This document shows, piece by piece, positions 1-8,321 of a stretch of 25,000 bases of DNA (within the stretch, counting starts at the first letter, position 1; the number at the start of each line of letters is the position of its first letter). Location: positions 212,733-237,732 of the forward strand of contig KV908512.1 of NCBI GenBank assembly GCA_002005505.1, in the 5' to 3' direction. A program made the position numbers and the translations under genes. The notes under the pieces were generated by a model. It was not told the DNA's origin, made no database searches, and worked only from the letters and a program-made list of their open reading frames with translations. Origin of the DNA: Botryococcus braunii. Taxonomy: Eukaryota > Chlorophyta > Trebouxiophyceae.

Positions 1-347
1 AACCAAGCAGACGATAGTATAAGATCTTGATGAAAGCTCCCAGATCTGCGGGCCTTCGCTCGGACTTGCGTTGAATGCCGGGAGGCAAGAATATATTCAA
101 TGATATTGAACCTGCTACGCTAGGTGTAACTTAAATAATTTTAACAGCAGCAATACCTTTTTCAGGCGAGAAGATGAGGCATCCTCGTCCCTTGTCACTG
201 GCAGCCTGAAGCAGGGCGCGAGAAACCACGAAGTTGCGCGAGAACGATCTCGAACCAGCTGCAGTTGAGGGAACATAAGGAGATAAAAGTTTTAAAATGG
301 AAAAGCAATTAGATCAACTTATCATCTTGAATATGAGCCTGTAAACA

Positions 348-368
348 TCGGGACGGGATGCGTCCCGA
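348..368. repeat. Short stem-loop, 8-bp arms
   Basis: TCGGGACG at 348-355 pairs perfectly with CGTCCCGA at 361-368 around the 5-nt loop GGATG. A GGACGTCC palindrome lies just downstream near 383-390. No RNA gene family is recognised; a hairpin this small can occur by chance. Confidence 0.5.
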
Positions 369-992
369 AATGGCGCGGGTAGGGACGTCCTCGTGCATCA
401 GGTTTAGTAATTGCATAGGCATCTCTGCCCGACTGACAAGTGGCAGCCTGATGAGAGATTGTGGGTCACCCACGGGTTCGTATCAGTCCCAATAGTACCC
501 AGACAGATACCGGAGGATTAAAATCTAGCTCCACCGTGGTAGGCACATAGGATCGTAGGCCACTTCATGGTCCACATAACCGCATAATGGCCTCTCGCAT
601 CGCCCCTCCTTTCTTAACACAGCACATTGGACACACCAATTGTAGGCGCCACCTCAGCATAACAAGCAGTTGAGAGGTGGAACTCGAACGCACATGTAAC
701 GCATGAGCATATATTGCAAACACTGAACTCTTGCTTGTCATATTGGATTCAAGGATGAGACCCTAAGGTCATCTTTCTGCGCGGTCCTACTTCGACTTAT
801 GTGTCTGCCATGTGTCCTGTGTCGACAAGGCACTCAATGGCCTTTTTAGCACCGTGCTAATTATTGAGTCAGTACTTAGCACCGATGGACGGTCGGATAG
901 TAGGACCCGATCGACACCTGTCCTCATCGATGGAAGGTGTGCGAAGGACCCACAATGCACGCCACCAATGAGGTATTTAAGGGAGTCAGGAA

Positions 993-1023
993 CCATGAGC
1001 CCTTCAGCTGCTTGGGCTCATGG
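993..1023. repeat. Inverted repeat, 10-bp arms
   Basis: CCATGAGCCC (993-1002) and GGGCTCATGG (1014-1023) are perfect reverse complements separated by 11 nt. No flanking gene gives it a role. Confidence 0.55.
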
Positions 1024-1655
1024 AAGGCAAGAACTCATTGACTGAAATGTCTCTTAGGCCTTGCGAGGCCATGCTTATTGAAATCCGGGTGTGGCGGTGG
1101 GTTCACACAGGTGGCGAGTTTATGCGGGCGGCGGTTCCGTTTATGACTCTTATTCTTGAAATCTTTATGAGAACTATTATTTGTTGTTTGTTCCAGGCTT
1201 GTTTTTCTACACTCTTGTAAAGCAACAGAGGGTCTCCTTCACGAATGGGAAAACTGCTTAGAAAATGCAACCAGAGCTTCGAGAGCTTTTCCTGATCAAC
1301 ACATCAGGACAAAGTTTCTAGTATGGGCATACAGAATACTTTTGGAACAGTCTGTCACCAAATGTCAGTATGTACTGTTGACAATTGCATTACTGCATCA
1401 ATGGCATCAATGGTCCCGTCAGTACCAAACTACTCCCAACTGAGACTTGGACTTTCCTACTTAAGACTTGGGGCATATACCGGATGTTGAAGGACAACTG
1501 GGCCGTCTGTGGGAAAAAGGGAAGATGACAAGATGGTTAGAAGTCTACAGGATCAAGTTCGCTCTGCCAGTGTTAGGTGAAACACACTGATGGAAGGGTT
1601 TCAGCTAAATTTTTGTCTGGACATCATTGAACCGTCACCAAACTTGATACTGTCA

Positions 1656-1675
1656 GTAGACTCACGTGAGTCTAC
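1656..1675. repeat. Perfect 20-bp palindrome centred on CACGTG
   Basis: GTAGACTCAC at 1656-1665 is followed with no spacer by its exact reverse complement at 1666-1675. The centre is CACGTG, the core of the E-box/G-box bound by bHLH and bZIP factors in many eukaryotes. It could be a regulatory site or a chance palindrome; no neighbouring gene is recognised. Confidence 0.55.
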
Positions 1676-2081
1676 GTGCACGTTCGACCGTCCAGAAAGC
1701 GTTTGATTACACTCCGTGGTGCCCTATATATACATCAGCGTCCCCTTGGACGCTGGGGGATGGGTACAATGTACCGCCAAGAAAGGGTTTCAAATGCCCC
1801 ACAATATTGTACAACTCAGAACAACAGCTTACCCCGGAGCAGTCACGCACATGCGGACCCTCCCATCTTTATTTACTCCAAAGGGAGGTTTCCCCCAAAC
1901 AGCAAATTTGCTTTAAAGCACTGGACATGTCCGAAAATTTGGGATTATGCTCTCCACATATATTCAGAACTCCGAGGATCTGTCTGTGAATACCCACTTC
2001 TGACTCAGATGCACTCACCCGTGTGATGCTCATCGTCACTAGAAATTGCATTTTGTTGTTGAACCTTGTCTACGCACTTGC

Positions 2082-2428
2082 AAGCACACAGACAGCTCCC
2101 GATTGGCATAAGCGTCTGTCAGGGGTAATGTACATTACTAAATTAATTTGGAGTGTGTTGATAGTGAGCCACATGCGTTTGTCAAACTTGAATATTGTCT
2201 TGAAGGGTCTGCAAGATTTGTGACTCAAGAATATTACTTGAGTCTCCCGGGTGCTGCACGACTGTAAATTGGCTGAACAGAAGCTATTGCGGTCCTATTG
2301 CCGTCCACTTCAGCAACAATAGCTGGTGCTGGATTGAATTTTCCCTGCTAGTATAGGGCCAAGAGCAGGGTTCTACACCCCGTACGTTCCCCGTACGGGG
2401 ATTGGAAACTCATACGGGCCCCTAGAAA
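2082..2428. repeat. Direct repeat, copy 1 of a 369-bp-period duplication
   Basis: This block recurs at 2451-2798 and appears identical base for base apart from a one-G difference in the run near its right end (ATACGGGCCCC against ATACGGGGCCCC). It contains an 8-bp-arm hairpin (GACTCAAG at 2222-2229, CTTGAGTC at 2237-2244), an AGCTATTG/CAATAGCT pair (2282-2289 and 2317-2324) and the palindrome CCCCGTACGGGG (2389-2400). No coding potential is recognised. Confidence 0.92.
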
Positions 2429-2450
2429 TTGACAGCGCTTGCGTAAGTGT

Positions 2451-2798
2451 AAGCACACAGACAGCTCCCGATTGGCATAAGCGTCTGTCAGGGGTAATGT
2501 ACATTACTAAATTAATTTGGAGTGTGTTGATAGTGAGCCACATGCGTTTGTCAAACTTGAATATTGTCTTGAAGGGTCTGCAAGATTTGTGACTCAAGAA
2601 TATTACTTGAGTCTCCCGGGTGCTGCACGACTGTAAATTGGCTGAACAGAAGCTATTGCGGTCCTATTGCCGTCCACTTCAGCAACAATAGCTGGTGCTG
2701 GATTGAATTTTCCCTGCTAGTATAGGGCCAAGAGCAGGGTTCTACACCCCGTACGTTCCCCGTACGGGGATTGGAAACTCATACGGGGCCCCTAGAAA
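2451..2798. repeat. Direct repeat, copy 2 of a 369-bp-period duplication
   Basis: Second copy of 2082-2428, separated from it by 22 bp of different sequence (2429-2450). All sub-structures recur exactly 369 bp downstream, including CCCCGTACGGGG at 2758-2769. The near identity implies a recent tandem duplication or conversion. Confidence 0.92.
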
Positions 2799-3035
2799 AA
2801 TCCAGGCCTCGTCCAGGGCACCCGTATAAATTCGGACTGTGTGGCCAAGGAAATACGGGGGTGCCGGCACCCCCCGTAGGCGCCTAATGCCACTTGGAGC
2901 CCACCCTATGGGGCCCCCGTAAAAATCCCGCCTACTTTTGGGTTAATTTACAGGGGTAAAAAAAACACAAACCCCCTAAAATGTGGTGAATACGGTATCC
3001 AATTTTCCGGGAGGCCGCCGGCCGTGGCCAGCACA
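2799..3035. other. Repeat-like flank rich in CCCGTA/TACGGGG words
   Basis: No gene. The words ACCCGTATAA, ATACGGGGG, CCCCCGTAGG and GCCCCCGTAA recur here, continuing the palindromic motif family of the upstream duplication and of 5558-5596 and 17210-18012. It runs directly into the target site of the minus-strand LINE at 3036, so it is probably part of the older element or satellite into which that LINE jumped. Confidence 0.45.
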
Positions 3036-3044
3036 TATCTTTTT
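3036..3044. repeat. Target-site duplication of the minus-strand LINE (3' side)
   Basis: TATCTTTTT here is repeated exactly at 5373-5381, on the other side of the LINE. It abuts the conserved LINE 3' end, which on the minus strand reads TTGTAAAAG then AAAAAGATA. Confidence 0.7.
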
Positions 3045-3307
3045 CTTTTACAAGAGTGGAGTAAAAGAGACCAGCCCAATGTTCAGGGAACCCAAACCCG
3101 AATGTTTCAAGCTATGAGTCACACCCTGCGAGCGGCCAGCTGGCGATCCACAGCGGCCGCAATAATGAAATTGACCCGACGCATAACAAAATATCCCTCC
3201 ACATCTTCTTGAGCAATGATGGCTTGTTTCAAAAGCCCCTGGAGCCTCTGCAACAAGGCCAGCGCATTAGTATGCAACCCTCCAAATGTTTCAAAAGAGA
3301 AGGCTTG

Positions 3308-3312
3308 GAAGG
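3308..3312. repeat. 5-bp target-site duplication of the solo LTR (left)
   Basis: GAAGG, repeated at 3680-3684. Removing one copy together with the LTR restores continuity with the LINE copies at 12758-16403. Confidence 0.85.
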
Positions 3313-3679
3313 TGGTAGGTTATGGGCATTCAGCGTATCCTGTACACACGCAGACAAGTCGTAAGTTTATGCTGCTCCAGCTACAGTCCAAGCCGACTGT
3401 CTGCACTTGAGCAACAGCAACTGTACAAACAAGACTAGCATCTTAAGTGCCCGGCATCTTTTTACCACAGTAGCCTGACTGTGCGGTGACCGCTGCTTTA
3501 ATAGCCTTTCCACCACACCGCGGGATCAAGATCAGATTCTACCTTATGTCAGAAAACTGTCTACATCTAACCGTGTCTTAAGGTACCTTATGTTCACAAT
3601 GGACCCATATCCTAATGTTGTACACATTAAAGATCACCGAAAGCACAAGGCATCCAAAAATAATGTTCAAAACTCAACA
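3313..3679 (-). mobile_element. Solo LTR (367 bp) inserted in the minus-strand LINE
   Basis: The LINE is continuous with its plus-strand relatives except for this block. On the plus strand the block starts TGGTAGG and ends CTCAACA, so it has the TG...CA termini of LTRs, and it is flanked by a perfect 5-bp duplication GAAGG (3308-3312 and 3680-3684). Read on the minus strand it begins TGTTGAG, a common LTR start, so that orientation is favoured but not proved. It has no coding capacity. It is unrelated to the 451-bp LTRs at 6574 and 12307. A single LTR with an intact duplication is the usual product of recombination between the two LTRs of a full element. Copia-type is a guess from the start sequence. 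Confidence 0.85.
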
Positions 3680-3684
3680 GAAGG
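3680..3684. repeat. 5-bp target-site duplication of the solo LTR (right)
   Basis: GAAGG, the partner of 3308-3312. Confidence 0.85.
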
Positions 3685-5372
3685 CCATAGGCGGTTGCTG
3701 ACGCGACAGAAAGACAGCGTAGCGGGTTTGCTTGTCTTGAGCGGCGGGCGCGGCAGCCCCACCCGGCACTAAGTGCTGCATGTTCGCCACGGTGAGTGGT
3801 GACGAGCCCACGATGTCGATATAGAGATCGCGACCCTCCTCCCACGCGTAGAGGCGGAGGTCTGCGCGACGGCACTCCTGGCCAGGGACAGGGGTGGGAA
3901 AGGCGGGTTCCCGGGTGACGCGCTGACGAGCAGAGGTAAGGACAGCGTCAAGGCCGTTACGAACGGAGTAATGGCGGCCGACAATTGCAGCACCCCCCCC
4001 CCCTCCCCGATGTACAGTGGACAGCATGGTCGCCCCAGACATCCAACTCCCTCAAGCAGCACGGGCATTGGGGGCCATGCTGGAAGATGGGGATCAAGAG
4101 CTGATATTGAAGGCGGCACGGAACGACTCAGGGGCATTGTTTGCTGCAAATGAGGAACTGGGAGAGCCAGCAGCCAATCAGACGCTCCCGGCTGTGTGAG
4201 AGATTGGAGCACAGCACGGTCGCGATCCGAGCGAGCAGGGTCATCAAAAACCTCCCGGTCTGCGCGCTGATACAAAGGTTTGGACAGCTGGGCTTGCACT
4301 TTGCTGCGGACAAAATCGGATTCCTCAAAGAGCGCCGCATCGAAATCTGGGACAAGGGCGCAGTAGTCAGCCTTGGCAGCTAGGGCAGCGGGGACAGGTG
4401 GGCAGTGGATGTACCACGAAGACGGTCATGACGGGGGACTGTCTGCGTGACGGAGGCAAGATAAGCAAAGGGCAGTAGGGAAGTGGCCTTAGTGATGCCC
4501 AGACCCCCTGGGACAATAGGCAATCCAGCCAAGCTTTGCTGCAAAGGGCCAAAACCACCGCCACCAGCTGTGACAATGGATTGGAGGACCTGGGTCTGGA
4601 GCATATCAAAGGTCACCAAAGCTTGCTCGGCTGCAGCTGGCGGCATTGTCCGAGCTGCGAAAACCACCTTGCAGGTCCCAAGGCAACTGCGAAGCAAGAG
4701 AAGCTCCGCTTGTGGGTGTCGGAGAATGGACAAACGCTGGAGCGAGGCTGCCACGGCATCACCTTGCGCCTGGGCCACAGAAGCCGCGTACGCAACTGAC
4801 ACGGTGACCGCTGCCCCCAACACAATCAAAGCCAGCACGAGCTTCATAGACGAAGCCCAAAGGGAACCCATGCAAATGCTGAGGGTTCTGGCCCGGTGAC
4901 CACACACGGCACTTGTGAGGGTTCAGGCTCAAGCCATATGCCGGGGCCCGGTCAACAACCAATTGGACTGCGTGCTGCGCTGCGGGCACGGGACCAACGA
5001 ACGTGCCGTCATCCAAATACCACCCTTTGTGTACGTCGGGACATTCTCAGTGAATGTCAAGGAGGAGTGGCTGGAGAGTGAGCGCAAATGGCAGCGGAGA
5101 CAGGGGGTCCCCTTGCTGGACCCCAGTGGTGGGGTCCACGACGTGGGGCCCAACATACTTATGGGCTGCGCAGCCGTACGTCATTGCTACATACTGCCAT
5201 ATGCTCGGCCAATGGAGGGCGACTTCTCCAATCATGCGGTTGCGGTCGACCGCGTTGAAAGCATTTTGGAAGTCAAAGCTAACAACGACGCTGATCGCCG
5301 GTGTGCCACCAAGCGGTTGAGGGCATGGACGAGGCCTTCTGCACCCCCTCGGACGCCAACGCCAACCCCGAC

Positions 5373-5381
5373 TATCTTTTT
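5373..5381. repeat. Target-site duplication of the minus-strand LINE (5' side)
   Basis: TATCTTTTT matches 3036-3044 exactly and lies where homology to the plus-strand LINE copies ends. Confidence 0.7.
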
Positions 5382-5735
5382 GCATAGTCGGTTCGTTTCT
5401 GCCATCCAAAACGGTGTGAATTGACACAGGGTTGCTTCCTTTTGCTAGACTACTGCCTGAGATATTATTTGATGTTGCAGTGACTGAAGCCTCACTTTAT
5501 CGAGTGCTGCAAAGCGCCACAGGGGGCCATTTTGGCCAGAAATGTGCTTTTTTATGACCCGTATGAGTTTTGACCTTTCATACGGGGCCCCCGTATAATC
5601 ACGACGGTTTTCCAACCTGAATAACGGGGCCACCCCGTCCACTTTTACTGGGCAACACAGGGCCGCCGTACCGATTTAGATTTGGATAGAGAAGATTTAG
5701 AAAGAAAATTCCGAAAGGCCTGAAGAACACTGGCC
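5382..5735. other. Spacer between LINE insertions with CCCGTATGA hairpins
   Basis: No gene recognised; the one 65-codon minus-strand frame (5445-5642) has no known motif. It contains two overlapping inverted repeats: CCCGTATGA/TCATACGGG (5558-5566 and 5578-5586) and ATACGGGG/CCCCGTAT (5580-5587 and 5589-5596). Before the LINEs inserted, this stretch would have joined 2799-3035 on the left and 16414 onward on the right. Confidence 0.5.
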
Positions 5736-5745
5736 ATGAAGAAGT
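5736..5745. repeat. Target-site word ATGAAGAAGT, copy 1 of 3
   Basis: The same 10-mer occurs at 14101-14110 and 16404-16413, each time exactly at a LINE 3' end. This one marks the left edge of the first plus-strand LINE insertion. Confidence 0.75.
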
Positions 5746-5986
5746 GGTGTACTTTGGTGTTACCTGCTGGAGACACACCTTAAAAGGAATAAAGCGGAGG
5801 GAGCTTGCAAGCATACCTCCTGGAACGGACCTGGACCGACTCGATGGCTTTCCTCAGAAAGGTTTTCCTTCCGCTTACATCAATTTCATTTTTTTGGAGC
5901 AGAGCTTTTGCTGGAAAAGCTCAAGTCCTCCTTTACAGACATTCGGAGCTCGACAGAGTGTCTGCTCGATCTGCGAGGAACGTGGC
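5746..5986 (+). other. Non-LINE segment at the 5' end of LINE copy 1
   Basis: It lies between the ATGAAGAAGT target word and the point (5987, GAAGGCC) where identity with LINE copy 2 begins. It matches no visible LINE sequence on either strand. An open frame runs through it into the RT at 5987, with no recognised domain. Possible origins: another RNA joined by template switching during LINE insertion, upstream LINE sequence absent from the other copies, or host DNA if the target word is coincidental. Confidence 0.5.
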
Positions 5987-6573
5987 GAAGGCCTCGTCCA
6001 TGCCCTCAACCGCTTGGTGGCACACCAGCAAGATTCCCCCGACCTCGTCGTTGTCAGCTTGGACTTCCAAAATGCTTTCAATACGGTCGACCGCAACCGC
6101 ATGCTTGGGGAAGTCGCCCTCCATTGCCCCAGCATCTGGCAGTATGTGGCGACGACGTACGGCTGCGCGGCCCATCAGTATGTTGGGCCCCATGTCGTGG
6201 ACTCCACAACAGGGGTCCAGCAAGGGGACCCCCTCTCTCCGCTGCTTTTTGCGCTCATTGTCCAGCCACTCCTCCTTGACCTTCATCGGGAGTGTCCCGA
6301 CGTACACCAAGGGTGGTATCTGGATGACGGCACGTTTGTTGGTCCCGTGCCCGCAGCGCAGCAGGCAGTCCAGTTGGTTGTTGACCGGGCCCCCGCATAT
6401 GGCTTGAGCTTCAACCCTCACAAGTGCCGTGTGTGGTCGCCGCGCCCGAACCCTCAGCATTTGGATGGGTTCCCTCTGGGCTTCGTCAATGAAACTCGTG
6501 CTGGTTTGATAGTGTTGGGGGCAGCGGTCACCGTGTCAGTCGAGTACGCGGCTTCGGTAGCCCAGGCGCACGT
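5987..6573 (+). pseudogene. LINE reverse transcriptase fragment (5' half of copy 1 ORF)
   Basis: It encodes about 195 residues nearly identical to residues 121-315 of the ORF in LINE copy 2. Visible RT motifs are SLDFQNAFNTVD (fingers/palm, first catalytic Asp), GVQQGDPLSPLLFAL (template-binding motif) and YLDDGTF (catalytic YxDD with both Asp present). It ends at AQAHV, where the gypsy LTR begins, and the frame then runs a few codons into the LTR. It lacks the N-terminal RT motifs. It is non-functional in this split state. Small differences from copy 2 include ALIVQ for ALTVQ and LSFNPHKCRV for LSLNPHKCCV. Confidence 0.88.
6569..6573. repeat. 5-bp target-site duplication of the gypsy element (left)
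   Basis: CACGT, repeated at 12758-12762. LINE copy 2 has the uninterrupted site (CGCACGTTGATG). Confidence 0.85.
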
Positions 6574-7024
6574 TGTAGTGAGGTGCCGCGTCAGCGCGAC
6601 GCGTCTCACGTAGGATGTGCGCGTAGTTCATGTTTCTTCGTGCCCTTTGGGATACGAGTAGATCTCGTTGTCCTTGTGTGTAGGAAAATGACTGTAATAT
6701 CCTAGTGGGTCTCCTCTCGTCATCCATATCGTTATGCTCGCGAGAGCATCTCGTAGAGGGACGACGTAGCCGGATCCGCGCATAGGTGGACTAGGAACTC
6801 GGGTGGCGATCATTGTCTTTGGGTTTTTGCTGCTACGAGTGAGACATCTAGCATTCTCTACATTGTTCATTATATATTGTTCTTTGGAGACTCGGACGAC
6901 CTGCGTGAGGAGGGCTGCGAACTTGTAACGGATTGGAACTTCGATTTCTACCTTCGGTGTCACCCTTGCCTGATACCCTTGCTTAGCTTGTTATAAATCT
7001 TAGTTCACGTCTCACTTCGTTAAA
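6574..7024 (+). repeat. 5' LTR of the gypsy element (451 bp)
   Basis: Identical by eye to 12307-12757. It begins TGTAGTGAGG and, because both copies share sequence only up to TTCGTTAAA, ends in AAA and not the usual CA. Close to its start is a hairpin CGCGTC/GACGCG (6587-6592 and 6598-6603), extended outward by GTGAG...CTCAC. A TATATAT at 6871-6877 is a candidate promoter TATA box for the genomic RNA. Confidence 0.93.
6871..6877 (+). promoter_or_regulatory. Candidate TATA box in the 5' LTR
   Basis: TATATAT sits two thirds of the way into the LTR, about 150 bp before its end, a plausible position for a U3 promoter. The same site in the 3' LTR is 12604-12610. Motif evidence only. Confidence 0.35.
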
Positions 7025-7025
7025 T

Positions 7026-7038
7026 TGGTATCGGCGAG
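7026..7038 (+). promoter_or_regulatory. Candidate primer-binding site
   Basis: TGGTATCGGCGAG starts one base after the LTR. The first seven bases, TGGTATC, match the usual complement of the initiator-Met tRNA 3' end (TGGTATCAGAGC in plants); the remainder does not. Either the host tRNA differs, the match is partial, or another tRNA primes. Confidence 0.5.
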
Positions 7039-7101
7039 GCGGTTAGAGCCTCGAACCGAAGGGAGACGTAGGGAAGGTTGTAATTGCATTGTTCCATTGA
7101 T

Positions 7102-8310
7102 ATGATGGCGGTTAAACGGAAAGGAAAAAAGTACTCCGGTCTCCCTCTTAAAGAGAAAGAAATTTTGGAAGGTTTGGAAAAGGAAGGTATTGAAGTCGAT
7201 GATCTTTTGGAAGAGTCCGAAACGGAATTGCAATTGGCCCCATCGCCCAAACCGACCACACCCAAAACGAAACCCAAACCCACTCCTTTGAAGACACCCT
7301 TGAAGAAAAATAAGACTAAATCCCTAATTCTACGGTTATTGAAGCGGATTGAGGCCTTGGAGGGAGAACGAGCATCCAAGCGGACGTCATCCACCACTAA
7401 CGTCGTGCGTGTGCCTACACCAGCCATGTTTACAGGAAAAAGAGGAAGCTTCCAATTCTTTGCTAGTAAGGTGGAATCATATGTGAACATTTCAAATGTG
7501 TCAAGGGACAAGTGGGTGGCAGTCGCGCTGCAATGTATGGAGGAGCGACCTACAAAGGTTTGGGGGACATACCTCAAAAGGAAGGAAAGGGAAGGAGGTC
7601 AAACAGAGCCAACATGGGAAGACTTTAAAAATTTTATGGGAAATCGATACGACTCTACCGATTTGGTTATGGCTGCCCGGCAAAAATTAGACCATGTTTA
7701 TCAAGGGCAAGAAAGCGTTGAAAGATACATAGAAAGGTTTATTTCCTTGTTGAGTGATGTAGAAACCGAATATGACATCTGCGAAAATGATAAAATATAT
7801 ATGTTCCTCAAAGGCCTGAATGCTCCTATTAGAGTTGCTTGCACAGTTAACCCTCAAACTGGTGTCAGGTTCACAAGCCTCGACTCATTGTGCACTTATG
7901 TGGTGCAATATGAAAGCAACTTAAAATCAGGGGGGATGCTGAGGGGACAGGAAGGAAGGAAGGTTCTCAACGTTGTGAAGAGGACTCCAACAAGCACGCC
8001 GGCATACTTTCCGGGATTCACCCAGGGGCCTGTGCTTGGAGCCGTCGGACACACCGTTGGTGGGAAGTTAGATTCTCGGACAAGCGTCCCCTCCGAGCGC
8101 CAGTGTTATTTCTGCAAAAACTTTGGTCACGAGCAATGGCAATGTCAGGCCAAGCGGGACTACTTGCAAAGGAAGAGCAGGCGCGACAGTCAATTGCCCC
8201 CACCTCCTCCTTTCCCCTCTAATCAAGCTCGAGGTGGGCAGTGGAAGGGCCGTGGTGGCCGGGGAGCACATTGGAAGGGAAAAGGGCCGGGGCATAATCC
8301 TCAAAAGTAA
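7102..8310 (+). CDS. gag: Gag capsid/nucleocapsid protein of the gypsy element
   Basis: 402 residues from the first ATG (a second ATG follows immediately at 7105; the frame is open a few codons upstream without an ATG). The protein forms the cytoplasmic virus-like particle that packages element RNA. The N-terminal ~100 residues are Lys/Glu-rich, with a proline-lysine stretch and a leucine-rich helix (LILRLLKRIEALEGERASKR). The retrotransposon-gag core covers about residues 110-280 (VERYIERF near 206, then FLKGLNAPIR). One CCHC zinc knuckle (CYFCKNFGHEQWQC, CX2CX4HX4C) lies at about 335-348, followed by a basic Gly/Arg-rich tail typical of RNA binding. Intact, of normal length, and without frameshift. 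The stop codon is 11 nt before the pol ATG. Confidence 0.92.
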   Translation: MMAVKRKGKKYSGLPLKEKEILEGLEKEGIEVDDLLEESETELQLAPSPKPTTPKTKPKPTPLKTPLKKNKTKSLILRLLKRIEALEGERASKRTSSTTNVVRVPTPAMFTGKRGSFQFFASKVESYVNISNVSRDKWVAVALQCMEERPTKVWGTYLKRKEREGGQTEPTWEDFKNFMGNRYDSTDLVMAARQKLDHVYQGQESVERYIERFISLLSDVETEYDICENDKIYMFLKGLNAPIRVACTVNPQTGVRFTSLDSLCTYVVQYESNLKSGGMLRGQEGRKVLNVVKRTPTSTPAYFPGFTQGPVLGAVGHTVGGKLDSRTSVPSERQCYFCKNFGHEQWQCQAKRDYLQRKSRRDSQLPPPPPFPSNQARGGQWKGRGGRGAHWKGKGPGHNPQK

Positions 8311-8321
8311 ATTCTGAAGCC

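Larger units (their letters stand above)
1..2081. other. Stretch with no recognised gene
   Basis: I see no convincing coding region on either strand. Open frames are short (about 116 codons at most), overlap in several frames at 1666-2026, and show no motif I recognise. Composition is mixed and not repetitive. The notable structures are three palindromes, listed separately. The stretch could be intergenic DNA, introns or decayed transposon sequence; nothing decides between these. Confidence 0.5.
3045..5372 (-). mobile_element. Old 5'-truncated LINE copy (minus strand), interrupted by a solo LTR
   Basis: Read on the minus strand, this matches the plus-strand LINE at 14452-16403 over its whole length: reverse transcriptase, zinc-binding motif, endonuclease-like domain and the 3' end (CCACTCTTGTAAAAG). 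The 5' end is truncated at a point equivalent to about 14452. The 9-bp word TATCTTTTT flanks it at 3036-3044 and 5373-5381, as expected of a target-site duplication. It is clearly more diverged than the two plus-strand copies and carries a 367-bp LTR insertion at 3313-3679. Confidence 0.85.
3119..5372 (-). pseudogene. Broken LINE ORF: reverse transcriptase plus C-terminal endonuclease-like domain
   Basis: The coding sequence corresponds to the intact-looking ORF at 14111-16330, but the reading frame switches repeatedly. On the minus strand the recognisable pieces are the RT core (about 5350-5047), the YLDD-region and following segment (5016-4759), the post-RT region (4907-4380 and 4355-4128) and the zinc-binding/endonuclease region (4299-3684), after which the solo LTR splits the last quarter. 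Such shifts mean no functional protein. Expected product in an active copy: the enzyme that nicks target DNA and copies the LINE RNA into it (target-primed reverse transcription). The stop equivalent to the plus copies lies near 3119. Confidence 0.8.

Noticed and set aside
470..500. tRNA-like GGTTCGTATC word
   Set aside because: No acceptor, D-arm or anticodon stem could be fitted around it.
5746..5986. 5' inversion (twin priming) of LINE copy 1
   Set aside because: The reverse complement does not match any LINE sequence visible in the window; sequence upstream of 14111 is unavailable, so this is not fully excluded.
6628..6963. 111-codon minus-strand ORF, repeated identically at 12361-12696
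   Set aside because: Its conservation is only that of the two identical LTRs; it has no domain and runs antisense to the element.
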